64,000 nucleotides of DNA from Vibrio aquaticus (GCF_003970385.1 NZ_RXZH01000005.1:124001-188000), one strand, 5' to 3'. Positions 18,862 to 26,589 are shown, numbered from the stretch's first letter. The notes: generated by a model not told the origin, from the letters alone. Numbers and translations: made by a program.

Positions 18862-19671
18862 ATGAAGACTATAACGTTAGGTGCATTACTCGCTCTTTTT
18901 AGTGCCAGCAGTTATGCAGGCAGTGCGCAGGTGTCTGAATGGCAATGTGACATGATGTATAAAACAGGTGTCTTGGCTCAAGGCGCGCCTGTTGGGTGCG
19001 ACCGATTAATGAAGGTTGATTTCGATTACGTTAACTTCGCAGGTAAAACAGAGCAGGGCAGTATGATTGTTCTCGATGTGGTTGCCCCGTCAGTCGAGCG
19101 TATTTTTGCCGAGTTATATCAGCGTAAATTTCCGCTCCACTCTGCGCGATTAATGCGTGAGTTTAAAGGGGACGATAATGCCTCGATGGACGCCAACAAT
19201 AGCAGCGCATTTAATGCTAGGGCGATAACGGGTGGCAGCAGTTGGTCTAAGCATGCTTATGGCGTAGCGGTAGATATCAACCCAGTGCAGAACCCATTCT
19301 TAGAGTTTGGAGATAATGGCACTATAAAAGTGAAGCCGACTCAATCTGCAACTCAGTACATCAACCGAACGCAGTTTCGTGCTCGCTCAGAGTTAAGCCG
19401 AACAGGTATGGCTGAAGAAGTCGTCGATCTATTTGCTCATCACGGATTTCTTATTTGGGGCGGGGATTGGAACACACCTATCGATACTCAGCATTTCGAA
19501 GTTGGCTCAAGGAAGTTCGTCAATCAATTAGTCTCCAAACCTAAGCCAGAAGCGACGAAACTGTTCAACCGTTACATCGACTCATACCGAGCGTGCTACC
19601 AGCAAAACAAAACGCAAGGTGCTGAGAAAGCGCGAGCGATATGTGCTTATAAGACAGTGAAAGCGTATTAG
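18862..19671 (+). CDS. Secreted M15-family D-Ala-D-Ala-type peptidase
   Basis: Predicted periplasmic zinc peptidase acting on peptidoglycan stem peptides. Signal peptide at 1-19 (ITLGALLALFSASSYAG). The M15 metal site is present, with SWSKHAYGVAVDINP giving the SxHxxGxAxD motif, and DWNTPIDTQHFE supplying the third ligand. The length is 269 residues. It has a good ribosome binding site (GGAAATAATA). It is the last core-genome gene before the ssrA-derived repeat at 19723, so it marks the left chromosomal border of the island. Confidence 0.88.
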   Translation: MKTITLGALLALFSASSYAGSAQVSEWQCDMMYKTGVLAQGAPVGCDRLMKVDFDYVNFAGKTEQGSMIVLDVVAPSVERIFAELYQRKFPLHSARLMREFKGDDNASMDANNSSAFNARAITGGSSWSKHAYGVAVDINPVQNPFLEFGDNGTIKVKPTQSATQYINRTQFRARSELSRTGMAEEVVDLFAHHGFLIWGGDWNTPIDTQHFEVGSRKFVNQLVSKPKPEATKLFNRYIDSYRACYQQNKTQGAEKARAICAYKTVKAY

Positions 19672-19722
19672 GTTAGTACTAATGTTTAGTACAACGAGTG
19701 GATTTCATTGGTGATAGAAAAC

Positions 19723-19788
19723 AAAAAGGCGCTAACTCAAAGAGTTAGCGCCTTTCCAAACGTTTGGTGGAGCTGGCGGGAGTTGAAC
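19723..19788. repeat. Distal attachment-site copy: 66-bp duplicate of the ssrA 3' end and terminator
   Basis: Identical over 66 bases to 24059-24124: five A residues, the terminator hairpin (AAGGCGCTAACTC/GAGTTAGCGCC), the spacer, and the last 24 bases of ssrA including the CCA end. It diverges sharply after the GTTGAAC of the T-arm. This is what an integration event into the 3' end of ssrA leaves at the far side of the inserted DNA. Confidence 0.92.
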
Positions 19789-19940
19789 TTGATCTCTAAC
19801 TATCTGTTTTTCATTAATTTGTATTGATTTGATTTTTACTGGTGTATCTTTCGGTGTACCTATTCTTTCCGGTTACCACCATTTTCCCCCAAATAGGGTG
19901 CACTTCCTCAGAATCTAAATCTCTCATCTATCTCAACGGA

Positions 19941-20046
19941 ACAACTCCTGAGTTGTTCATGATACAAAATACAATTTTAAAGTTGTTAGAGGGGGTATTT
20001 ACAACTAATATGTTGTTTATGGTGACTGGTACAACAATAGAGTTGT
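19941..20046. promoter_or_regulatory. Four operator-like palindromes, exactly 30 bp apart, upstream of hipB
   Basis: Inverted repeats ACAAC-N6-GTTGT begin at 19941, 20001 and 20031, and a one-mismatch copy ACAAT-N6-GTTGT begins at 19971. Each is 16 bp and the start-to-start distance is exactly 30 bp. The last ends 12 bases before the hipB start. The arrangement resembles the multiple HipB operators of E. coli hipBA, but the half-site sequence differs. HipB binding is inference. Confidence 0.8.
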
Positions 20047-20058
20047 TTGAGGTGTGTA

Positions 20059-20388
20059 GTGAAGAATATTGATGAAATTGCAGTGCTGCTTACCGAGCAA
20101 CGTAAAAAGCAGGGTATCGAGCAAAAAGACATGTACATGCGAATCGGCATGAAGCAGCAACAGTATCAACGTATTGAAGCGGGTAATGACGTAAAACTAT
20201 CTACCTTGCTCAGAGTGCTGGAAGGGCTGGATTTAGAGCTTTCTATTGTTCCAAAGGGAGATAAAGCGTCTCCTTCCCTAGTCGAGAGGGTACTAGATAG
20301 CCAAAGTGAACTTGGCAAAAGTAAAGGTAGGCTAGAAGATGACTCTGATGACCTTGGGTTTTGGTTTGACTCAGAGGATAACTCATGA
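20059..20388 (+). CDS. hipB: HipB-like antitoxin, XRE-family DNA-binding protein
   Basis: Antitoxin and autorepressor of the downstream kinase toxin. The 109 residues have a helix-turn-helix at about 8-62 (LTEQRKKQGIEQKDMYMRIGMKQQQYQRIEAGNDVKLSTLLRVLEGLDLEL) and an acidic C-terminal tail (DDSDDLGFWFDSEDNS) such as contacts HipA in known pairs. I chose GTG at 20059, preceded at six bases by GAGG; an in-frame TTG at 20047 would run into the last operator. It overlaps hipA by four bases (ATGA), so translation is coupled. Four evenly spaced palindromes precede it. The pair stands inside the island. Confidence 0.88.
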   Translation: MKNIDEIAVLLTEQRKKQGIEQKDMYMRIGMKQQQYQRIEAGNDVKLSTLLRVLEGLDLELSIVPKGDKASPSLVERVLDSQSELGKSKGRLEDDSDDLGFWFDSEDNS

Positions 20389-21644
20389 GTAAGCAGTTTG
20401 AGAAAGTTGAAGGCTTAAACATCCAACTACACGGTAGCGATGTTGCTGTCATTGCGCATTATGCTGGTGGGAAAAACATACTGACCTTCAATCCCGAATT
20501 TGTTGCGCTGCCAGCTGATAAACGGCCTGTTTTTACCTTGAGGCAACTGCGCGATCCAGGCTATTTAAGTAAACCTCAGATTCGGACCGATAAGATCCCA
20601 CCTGTATTATCCAATCTGTTACCAGAGGGAGCATTGAGAGAGCTGACAGCCAAAGCGCTCCAATGCCACGTAAACAACGAATTTTCAATCCTTGCCTATT
20701 TAGGCTCTAACTTGCCAGGAGCACTAATCGCTAAGCCGATAAAAGCGGGTGATGTGCCCGATTGGGCGTTAGAGCAGCGATTATCGACAGAGCCTCAACA
20801 AATCAATGTTAAACATGCTGATACCAAGTTTTCATTGGCAGGCGTACAAATGAAGTTTTCCTCGTCACATCTAGATGGCCGATACCATATCGATCAAGAG
20901 ATTTCTGAGGATATGTGGATTATTAAAACCCCATCCACTGTTCACAAAGGTGTACCTGTCAATGAATATACCTGTATGAAGCTGGCTGAGACGGCGGGGG
21001 CAGAGATACCTGAAATACGACTAATTGAACTGGAAGAGCTTGAGGGGTTACCCAGTATTAAATTACCGGATGAGAAATATGCCTATGGCATCAAGCGATT
21101 CGATCGTAGTGGCGAAGGGCGTATCCATACTGAAGATTTTGCTCAAGTATTTGGCCTTTACCCTTCGGACAAATATCAACGGGTTAACTATGAACAACTA
21201 GGCAACGTGCTCTATCAATCTAGCTCTGAACGATTGAAAGACATTCAGCAGATGGCAAGAAGGTTATTGATTAACATCTTGCTAGGAAACGGCGATGCAC
21301 ACCTTAAAAACTGGACGTTGATTTATAGTGATGCTTACTCCCCGCGCTTATCGCCTCTTTATGACGTGGTGTTCACCTCTCCGTATATAGAAAATGACAG
21401 CCTTGCACTGAACATGGTAGGAACCAAGCAATGGTTTGAAATCACCATGAAACACTTTGAAGTGTGGGCTGAGAAATCTGGAGCACCGTGGGTTGCGATT
21501 AAGCCACATCTGATTGATGTGATGAACCTGGCTCGAAAAAACTGGCCTGATTTGCTGCAAGAGCTTCCCATGGAGGAAGGGCAAAAAGGCGCGCTAAAGA
21601 AACACTGGGGCAAGTTGAGTGATGACTTCAGAATTCCCCTGTAG
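20385..21644 (+). CDS. hipA: HipA-family serine/threonine kinase toxin
   Basis: Toxin kinase; E. coli HipA phosphorylates glutamyl-tRNA synthetase and causes growth arrest and persistence. The 419 residues are full length. Key positions correspond to E. coli HipA numbers or nearly so: the autophosphorylation serine S150 in FSLAGVQMKF, ATP-binding K181 in WIIKTPS, the catalytic loop GNGDAHLKN (D304, N309), and a DFG-like aspartate D327 in SPLYDVV. All are intact, so the toxin looks active. ATGA overlap with hipB. An ssrA-type repeat with a hairpin lies 118 bases downstream. The target may differ from that of E. coli HipA. Confidence 0.92.
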   Translation: MSKQFEKVEGLNIQLHGSDVAVIAHYAGGKNILTFNPEFVALPADKRPVFTLRQLRDPGYLSKPQIRTDKIPPVLSNLLPEGALRELTAKALQCHVNNEFSILAYLGSNLPGALIAKPIKAGDVPDWALEQRLSTEPQQINVKHADTKFSLAGVQMKFSSSHLDGRYHIDQEISEDMWIIKTPSTVHKGVPVNEYTCMKLAETAGAEIPEIRLIELEELEGLPSIKLPDEKYAYGIKRFDRSGEGRIHTEDFAQVFGLYPSDKYQRVNYEQLGNVLYQSSSERLKDIQQMARRLLINILLGNGDAHLKNWTLIYSDAYSPRLSPLYDVVFTSPYIENDSLALNMVGTKQWFEITMKHFEVWAEKSGAPWVAIKPHLIDVMNLARKNWPDLLQELPMEEGQKGALKKHWGKLSDDFRIPL

Positions 21645-21762
21645 ACGTAAAAAAGAGAACTAGATGAGCAAGTTACTTAATCTAGTAGACTAGGGGAGGC
21701 TCTAGCTGATCACCTATTCATCTCGATAGGTATAAACAGCCAACGCATTATCTATTGTAAAC

Positions 21763-21819
21763 AAAAAGACGCTAACTCAAAGAGTTAGCGTCTTTCCAAA
21801 CGTGCTGGCGTAAGTTGAA
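21763..21819. repeat. Internal, degenerate copy of the ssrA 3' end and terminator
   Basis: It matches 24059-24124 apart from a 9-base deletion next to the CCA end and a few substitutions. Two of these (AGGCGC to AGACGC and GCGCCT to GCGTCT) fall opposite each other in the hairpin, so the stem is kept. Read on the minus strand the hairpin is followed by CTTTTTGTTT, so it may terminate the 392-residue gene ending at 21926. Confidence 0.85.
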
Positions 21820-21925
21820 TCCAAAGTCTATTTTATTGATTTTTAAACCTTTTCTTTGGTTTGTTTTTTTGGGAATACTAAGTGTAAACGGTATCTGTAA
21901 TTGAGCTAGCTCTTTAGTCATGTAT

Positions 21926-23104
21926 CTACTTTTCAGTACTTTTTTCAACTCGACTAAGTAGATTTGGGACAAGAGTTTGGCTCCAGCCTGCCACAAAGCT
22001 GAGTCCAAGCATGATCCATAGATCATCGGCAAACTTTCCCATCACCAAGTTAGCTTGTGTCAGCACTGTCAAAATGAAACCACAAATAATGCTAACAATT
22101 AGCTTTACGGAGACCTCAGATAGAAAATGTGTAATTTTTAGGTGAGCACACTGCTTTACAAGTTGTTTGTCTATGAGAGAAAAGAATAAACCGCCTAGAG
22201 TAGAGCTACAAATCACACGCAATACAAATTGATAATCTTCTGAGTTTGGATTGATTGATGTGATGAATGTAGCGAGTATGGCTATTGAAAACAATACAAT
22301 AGTCAAGATCAGGTTTCGGGATTCTTTCTTTTCAATTTGGTGGGCAATTTGTCCTTTTAGTCTACCTTTAGCTTGCTCTACATCTCCTTTAAAGGCATCT
22401 ACCACTGCATTAACGACTATGTCTGAATATTCATTTCTTTCTTTATCAGAGTGGGTATAAGTTTCAAGCTCATCTCTCAGGGATTGTAGCTGCTCTAAGT
22501 CTTTATGTGCATCTAGATTGTGATTAATACTTGAATTCATAGCATGATAACATGTTGAGATCTTGCCTTTTGAGCTGAGATATATCTGATAATTTGCTGA
22601 GTTAACAACAAGTTTTCGATCACCACTAGCCAAGCTTTCATCATAGGTTTCTGCGGGCACATACTTTATCTTCGGAGAAACCAAGTTTAGTGTTTTTGTT
22701 TCACTTAGGTAGCCTCTGAACTTTACGTTATGCACGCTTGAGAAAGACTCTGCAAGTCTATTTCTATCCCCATGAATTTTGTCAGCAATAGTAAAAACTA
22801 TATTGGTAAATGCCAGTGGCTCGTCATGTAGTCTGCTACGACTGTAATCTGCTGCAATTGTATCGATAATGGGTTTGATTTGGTGGTACTCACTATAAAA
22901 GTTGTCATCTATTTCTTGAGCTGCAATTACCATGTGGTACATCATGTGTTGAATGTCTACGACAATGGCAACTCTGTATGGTGATGAGACCTCTTCATCA
23001 TTACTTAAAAACTTGTAGTGACCAGTTACTTGAGGAATAACCACTTCATCTACAGCTGCGAATGTACCGCAAAAAAACTTAATTAAGTCGACAAGATCAT
23101 TCAT
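21926..23104 (-). CDS. Unknown island protein: soluble N-terminus with four-helix membrane C-terminus
   Basis: I do not recognise this family. The 392 residues have a soluble part of about 260 residues with mixed alpha/beta character and a charged helical stretch rich in K/E/Q (ERNEYSDIVVNAVVDAFKGDVEQAKGRLKGQIAHQIEKKES). Four hydrophobic segments follow (about 270-290, 302-320, 340-360, 368-386) and a short charged tail. There is no signal peptide. A plausible AGGAAG site lies 11 bases before the ATG. The sequence is more AT-rich than the core genes. An unlinked large sensor domain plus a compact membrane module is a layout seen in some defence effectors, but nothing here proves such a role. 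Confidence 0.75.
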   Translation of the reverse strand: MNDLVDLIKFFCGTFAAVDEVVIPQVTGHYKFLSNDEEVSSPYRVAIVVDIQHMMYHMVIAAQEIDDNFYSEYHQIKPIIDTIAADYSRSRLHDEPLAFTNIVFTIADKIHGDRNRLAESFSSVHNVKFRGYLSETKTLNLVSPKIKYVPAETYDESLASGDRKLVVNSANYQIYLSSKGKISTCYHAMNSSINHNLDAHKDLEQLQSLRDELETYTHSDKERNEYSDIVVNAVVDAFKGDVEQAKGRLKGQIAHQIEKKESRNLILTIVLFSIAILATFITSINPNSEDYQFVLRVICSSTLGGLFFSLIDKQLVKQCAHLKITHFLSEVSVKLIVSIICGFILTVLTQANLVMGKFADDLWIMLGLSFVAGWSQTLVPNLLSRVEKSTEK

Positions 23105-23320
23105 TAAGTAGTCTTCCTACAAATGGTTGTTGGGGGGATTGTGAGGTAAGAATACTGAATATTCGGTATTCTTTCGTTGTCCCACCACTCAAAACTTCAT
23201 CTGCATTTAGAACATTGGAGTATGTGGCTGTTTACTTGTTTTGTTTTCTAATCAATGGATTAAGTGGTTATTACAGCTACCTAATATAAGTTGTTGATAA
23301 CAAGCTTTCTTGGTTTAGTG

Positions 23321-23382
23321 ATATGTGGATATGTGGATATGTGGATATGTGGATATGTGGATATGTGGATATGTGGATATGT
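23321..23382. repeat. Tandem repeat, 8-bp unit ATATGTGG, about 7.75 copies
   Basis: Seven perfect copies plus a six-base partial copy, without interruptions. It lies about 217 bases upstream of the start of the 392-residue membrane protein gene. Perfect short repeats of this length are prone to slippage. Confidence 0.95.
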
Positions 23383-24008
23383 TATCAATATGTAAGCTAG
23401 CGTCCAAGGCGGCAGTTTTAGCACCAGTTAAGTAAATAAAGAAGGGTATAGGAATCAAGTAATTAATAAGCCTCTTTTAAACTAGCCTTTGACCTGTAGC
23501 TCTTGCTGAGTGTTCTAATATAGCGTTTCATGGTGGTGCAACGTTAGTAGTCATTTAGTTCTTCATTCAACTAGCCCAAATTGACCATAGCTTATAACAT
23601 AGGCTCTCTGTACCTCATGCCCTATCTGACGCAATTGACTTTAGCCTAGTACCACTAAAAGCAATTTTACGTTTTGATAACGTACTTTGCTTATCTCGTT
23701 TCGATTTAGTCGCAACTTTAGCTTGGTAGCTGGTTGTAGTGGTCAACTAAAATCGGGCTTTGTCGCTTTCTTTTCTATGGCTGGTGGCTTTGACACTGAC
23801 CAAAGTTCATTCCGTGAGAGCTAGCCCATCACTTTCTTTCTAATGGATAGCTCTAACTCAAGGGCTAAAAGCTTAGCCTCGTGCTTACAAGATGTCTTAA
23901 GCGATCTTTTTATTTCAGATCTGTTTTCAAATAGAGGACGTTGTTGGCGAGGAAGCTGATATCGGAAACACTAGTTACCTGATGTTGATAAGGTCAAATA
24001 TCGCATGT

Positions 24009-24028
24009 TTAGTACCAATTATTAGTAC
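24009..24028. repeat. Paired heptamer TTAGTAC-N6-TTAGTAC, right-hand pair
   Basis: Two direct heptamers 13 bases apart, ending 30 bases before the ssrA-side attachment repeat. The same pair with the same spacing lies at 19673-19692, ending 30 bases before the distal repeat. Possibly recombinase or accessory-factor sites, or residual homology of the flanks. Confidence 0.5.
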
Positions 24029-24052
24029 AAACAGCTCAGATATTGATTGTTA

Positions 24053-24092
24053 AAATAAAAAAAGGCGCTAACTCAAAGAGTTAGCGCCTTTC
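24053..24092 (-). terminator. Terminator of ssrA
   Basis: On the minus strand a strong stem GGCGCTAACTC/GAGTTAGCGCC is followed by TTTTTTTATTTTA, ten bases past the ssrA 3' end. Confidence 0.92.
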
Positions 24093-24100
24093 CAAACGTT

Positions 24101-24467
24101 TGGTGGAGCTGGCGGGAGTTGAACCCGCGTCCAAAAACCATTCATCATTGGTACTACATGCTTAGTCGATCTTTAATTTCACCACCCACCTGCGAACCGA
24201 CACGCTAGTAAATGGCTATCCTGAATTAAAATTCGCCGTTCATCTCTCAGGCGGGAGAATCCGGGCTAGCGCGTTTGGGTTTGATCTCTCGTTGGTCCCC
24301 GTCTTACGTGCGGAAGCTAGGGCGAGAGAGCTCTGAGCAGGTTATTAAGCTGCTAGTGCGTAGTTTTCGTCGTTTGCGACTATTTTTTTGCGGCTTTTTA
24401 CGTGGCCAACCGCCCCACGGCATGCACCTCAGACTTCAAAATTCCTGTCGAATCCTAAATCAGCCCC
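24101..24467 (-). ncRNA. ssrA: Transfer-messenger RNA (tmRNA)
   Basis: Rescues stalled ribosomes with SmpB by acting first as alanyl-tRNA, then as mRNA for a degradation tag. The 367-nt gene begins GGGGCTGATTTAGGATTCGAC and ends with the T-arm GGTTCAACTCCCGCC and AGCTCCACCA, so the CCA end is encoded. The tag reading frame lies at 24345-24377 and encodes ANDENYALAA followed by TAA, identical to the E. coli tag as far as I recall it. smpB lies just upstream on the same strand. The 3' end is the insertion target of the island to the left. Confidence 0.97.
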
Positions 24468-24481
24468 GAAGTGTTACTCGC

Positions 24482-24509
24482 ATAGTACCAGAAAAGTGTA
24501 ACCTGTCTA
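24482..24509 (-). promoter_or_regulatory. Probable ssrA promoter
   Basis: On the minus strand TAGACA and TACTAT are separated by 16 bases, with the -10 element 14 bases before the mature 5' end, consistent with a short precursor trimmed by RNase P. Confidence 0.6.
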
Positions 24510-24534
24510 GCCTTGTGCGTTTAAGTGCTCAATA

Positions 24535-25020
24535 TTAGCGCAATGAACTCTTCATTACGCGCGCTTTTTCGCGAGCCCAATCTTTTTCTTTAAGATCAGT
24601 ACGTTTATCGTGCAGCTTCTTACCTTTCGCGACACCGATTTTTATCTTCACCCAAGAGCGAGACCAGTACAGTGAGAGAGCAGCAAGTGTCATGCCTTCG
24701 CGGTTGATACGACCTAACAGGTTGTCCAGTTCGCGGCGGCTCATTAGTAGTTTACGAACACGAGTCGGGTTAGCGACAACGTGAGTCGATGCTTGTTGAA
24801 GTGGAGTAATAGTCATGCCACTGACAAAAGCTTCACCGTCACGCATAAAGACGTAGCTTTCTGCGATATTGGCTTTGCCTTCACGAAGTGCCTTAACTTC
24901 CCAGCCTTGTAGCTCCATGCCGGCTTCAATTTCATCGTCGATAAAATATTCGTGGCGAGCTTTCTTATTTAGAGCGATGGTATTGCTACCCGCTTTTTGT
25001 TTAGATTTTTTCTTTGCCAT
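24535..25020 (-). CDS. smpB: SsrA-binding protein SmpB
   Basis: Binds tmRNA and delivers it to stalled ribosomes. The 161 residues show the whole family pattern: [40 protein letters not shown] at the N-terminal OB-fold, [41 protein letters not shown] at the C-terminus, including the tail that mimics mRNA in the ribosome. It is followed at 67 bases by ssrA on the same strand and is divergent from ratA. Confidence 0.98.
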   Translation of the reverse strand: MAKKKSKQKAGSNTIALNKKARHEYFIDDEIEAGMELQGWEVKALREGKANIAESYVFMRDGEAFVSGMTITPLQQASTHVVANPTRVRKLLMSRRELDNLLGRINREGMTLAALSLYWSRSWVKIKIGVAKGKKLHDKRTDLKEKDWAREKARVMKSSLR

Positions 25021-25138
25021 AATAGCTGCATTATACGGTTAGGATGTGAGTTAGGAAATCCCTTTATTTGCGCTGAGTGCAAATAAAAGTAAAATTGCAT
25101 CATGCTTGAGGTTCAAGCAGAGGTTAAGAGGAATCAAT

Positions 25139-25582
25139 ATGAAGCAAGTCAGCCGTTCTGCATTGGTGTCATTTAGTGCCGAGCAGATGTTCAATCTCGT
25201 GAATGACGTGGCGAGTTACCCAGAGTTCTTACCGGGGTGCTCAGGCTCGCGTGTGATTGAATCAAGCTCAGATGCGATGGTGGCTTCCGTTGACGTTGCA
25301 AAAGCAGGGATTAGCAAAACATTTACCACATCCAACGAGTTAGTCGGTGGCGAAGCTATCTTGATGAATTTGGTTGATGGGCCATTTAAAAGCTTGAAAG
25401 GAGGCTGGTTTTTTACCCCTCTTGATGAACAAGCGTGTAAGGTCGAGCTCAAGTTAGAGTTTGAGTTTTCCAGCAAAATGATCGAAATGGCTTTTGGTAA
25501 GGTCTTTAATGAGTTGACCAGTAATATGGTTAATGCATTTACTCAGCGTGCAAAACAGGTGTACCCAGCTTATGAGTATTGA
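25139..25582 (+). CDS. ratA: RatA-type START/Bet v1-like protein
   Basis: Homologue of E. coli RatA (YfjG), described as a toxin that blocks 70S ribosome association, and related to Coq10-type lipid-binding proteins that aid ubiquinone function. The 147 residues start at the ATG behind AAGAGGA; the longer open frame lacks a site. Conserved parts include the N-terminal [30 protein letters not shown] and the C-terminal [24 protein letters not shown]. It overlaps rnfH by 11 bases. The smpB-ratA-rnfH layout is conserved in gammaproteobacteria. Whether it acts as toxin or as quinone-binding protein cannot be decided here. Confidence 0.9.
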   Translation: MKQVSRSALVSFSAEQMFNLVNDVASYPEFLPGCSGSRVIESSSDAMVASVDVAKAGISKTFTTSNELVGGEAILMNLVDGPFKSLKGGWFFTPLDEQACKVELKLEFEFSSKMIEMAFGKVFNELTSNMVNAFTQRAKQVYPAYEY

Positions 25583-25925
25583 GTCTGACATGATTCATGT
25601 TGAGGTGGTATTTGCACTGCCTCAAGAACAGCGTGTGTTTACGTTGGTCGTAAATAAAGAAATGACGGTTGAAGAGATCATTGCACAGTCAGGTGTACTA
25701 GAGCTCTACCCAGAAATTGACTTGAAAGAGAATAAGGTCGGGGTATTCAGTCGTAATGTAAAACTCAATGCGACGGTACAAGATAAAGACCGCATTGAGA
25801 TTTATCGACCACTACTGGCCGATCCAAAAGAGATTCGCCGTAAACGCGCCGAGCAAGCAAAAGAGTCGGGCGCAGCAGACCCAGTCACAGGTGGGAAAAA
25901 GAACCCACTTAGAAAGCAAAATTAA
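25572..25925 (+). CDS. rnfH: RnfH/RatB family ubiquitin-like protein
   Basis: Small beta-grasp-fold protein, 117 residues from ATG at 25572, which overlaps the ratA stop region. An ATG at 25590 would start at the conserved [16 protein letters not shown] segment and is an alternative. The family core IEVVFALPEEQ..., [11 protein letters not shown] and [41 protein letters not shown] is intact; the C-terminus is basic and polar. Usually paired with ratA and sometimes named RatB; its biochemical role is unsettled. Confidence 0.9.
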   Translation: MSIESDMIHVEVVFALPQEQRVFTLVVNKEMTVEEIIAQSGVLELYPEIDLKENKVGVFSRNVKLNATVQDKDRIEIYRPLLADPKEIRRKRAEQAKESGAADPVTGGKKNPLRKQN

Positions 25926-25961
25926 ACAGTAGGGAGGCCATATTCATGTCCTCCCTTCTTT

Positions 25962-26432
25962 TTATGGTTTGAGTGGTTGGCGACTAAACCCTTTGCAGCC
26001 ACATTTTGTACACGGAATGATGACGGTTGGGTGGTTGTATTGAGTCTTATGCCCGCAGTCATCACAGACCAAATTACCTAAGCCAATCACTTCCCCTGCC
26101 TGATAGAGCCCTTGATGCTCCAAGTCTTGAAATAGCTCTACCCATTCGACTTTCGTTCGGTCCGTAATATCCAGTAAGCCTTGCCAAATAGAGTCTGCAA
26201 CCATCAGATAAAATGGGCCGCCTTTAGAATCTTCATAGTTGTCTGCGAACTCTTTTAAATCGGATTTCACATACGCAGAAACCAGTGCCATTTCATCTTT
26301 GGTTAGGTCATTGGCGGCTTGAGCCACTTTCCCTGATGTTTCGATGACGTGGTTCACTTCATCAGGGCTATGTTTGAGCGTCTCTACCACGTCATCTAGC
26401 ATCTCTTCATAACCCGCTTTACGTTTTGGCAT
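25962..26432 (-). CDS. ybeL: Zinc-ribbon protein, DUF1451 (YbeL-like)
   Basis: Conserved cytoplasmic protein of unknown function, 156 residues. The N-terminal part is helical and acidic. The C-terminus carries a zinc ribbon with CDDCGH and CTKCGC pairs. ATG at 26432 has GAGGAGG eight bases upstream and was preferred to the five-codon longer open frame. It is divergent from leuS, as the E. coli ybeL gene is located near leuS, which supports the assignment. Confidence 0.88.
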   Translation of the reverse strand: MPKRKAGYEEMLDDVVETLKHSPDEVNHVIETSGKVAQAANDLTKDEMALVSAYVKSDLKEFADNYEDSKGGPFYLMVADSIWQGLLDITDRTKVEWVELFQDLEHQGLYQAGEVIGLGNLVCDDCGHKTQYNHPTVIIPCTKCGCKGFSRQPLKP

Positions 26433-26589
26433 AGCGCACCTCCTCAAGATTCGAATCCATGTGTTCCCCTAAATACAAGTATGACGGGGATAGCTATTGT
26501 TGTACCTCGCTCCTTTAGGTATTCTATGACGATCTATTTAAGTCTGTTCTAACCGAACTCACAAATTCCAAGATAACTGGACATCATCG

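Larger units (their letters stand above)
23105..24058. other. Non-coding right part of the island
   Basis: No reading frame in this 954-base stretch looks like a gene on either strand. It contains the 8-bp tandem repeat (23321-23382) and a TTAGTAC-N6-TTAGTAC pair near the ssrA end (24009-24028). It is AT-rich with many stops. It may be decayed mobile DNA, but I could not identify an integrase or transposase relic. Confidence 0.6.
19723..24124. mobile_element. ssrA-associated genomic island, composed of two tandem segments
   Basis: The region lies between the M15 peptidase gene and ssrA and is bounded by 66-bp perfect direct repeats of the ssrA 3' end. A third, partly degenerate copy (21763-21819) splits it into a 2.0-kb segment with hipBA and a 2.3-kb segment with a 392-residue membrane protein. 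No integrase or transfer gene is visible, so it is either a decayed island or a satellite moved by an integrase encoded elsewhere. Insertion at ssrA is well known in vibrios (for example VPI-1 of V. cholerae). Confidence 0.82.

Noticed and set aside
21763..21819. Second tmRNA gene
   Set aside because: Only the terminator and a damaged 3' end are present; no acceptor 5' strand or tag reading frame nearby.
23321..23382. Possible CRISPR-like array
   Set aside because: The repeats are 8 bp in strict tandem without spacers, so this is a simple tandem repeat.
24275..24538. An 87-residue open frame on the plus strand
   Set aside because: It lies antisense to ssrA and its promoter region; the conservation there belongs to the tmRNA.
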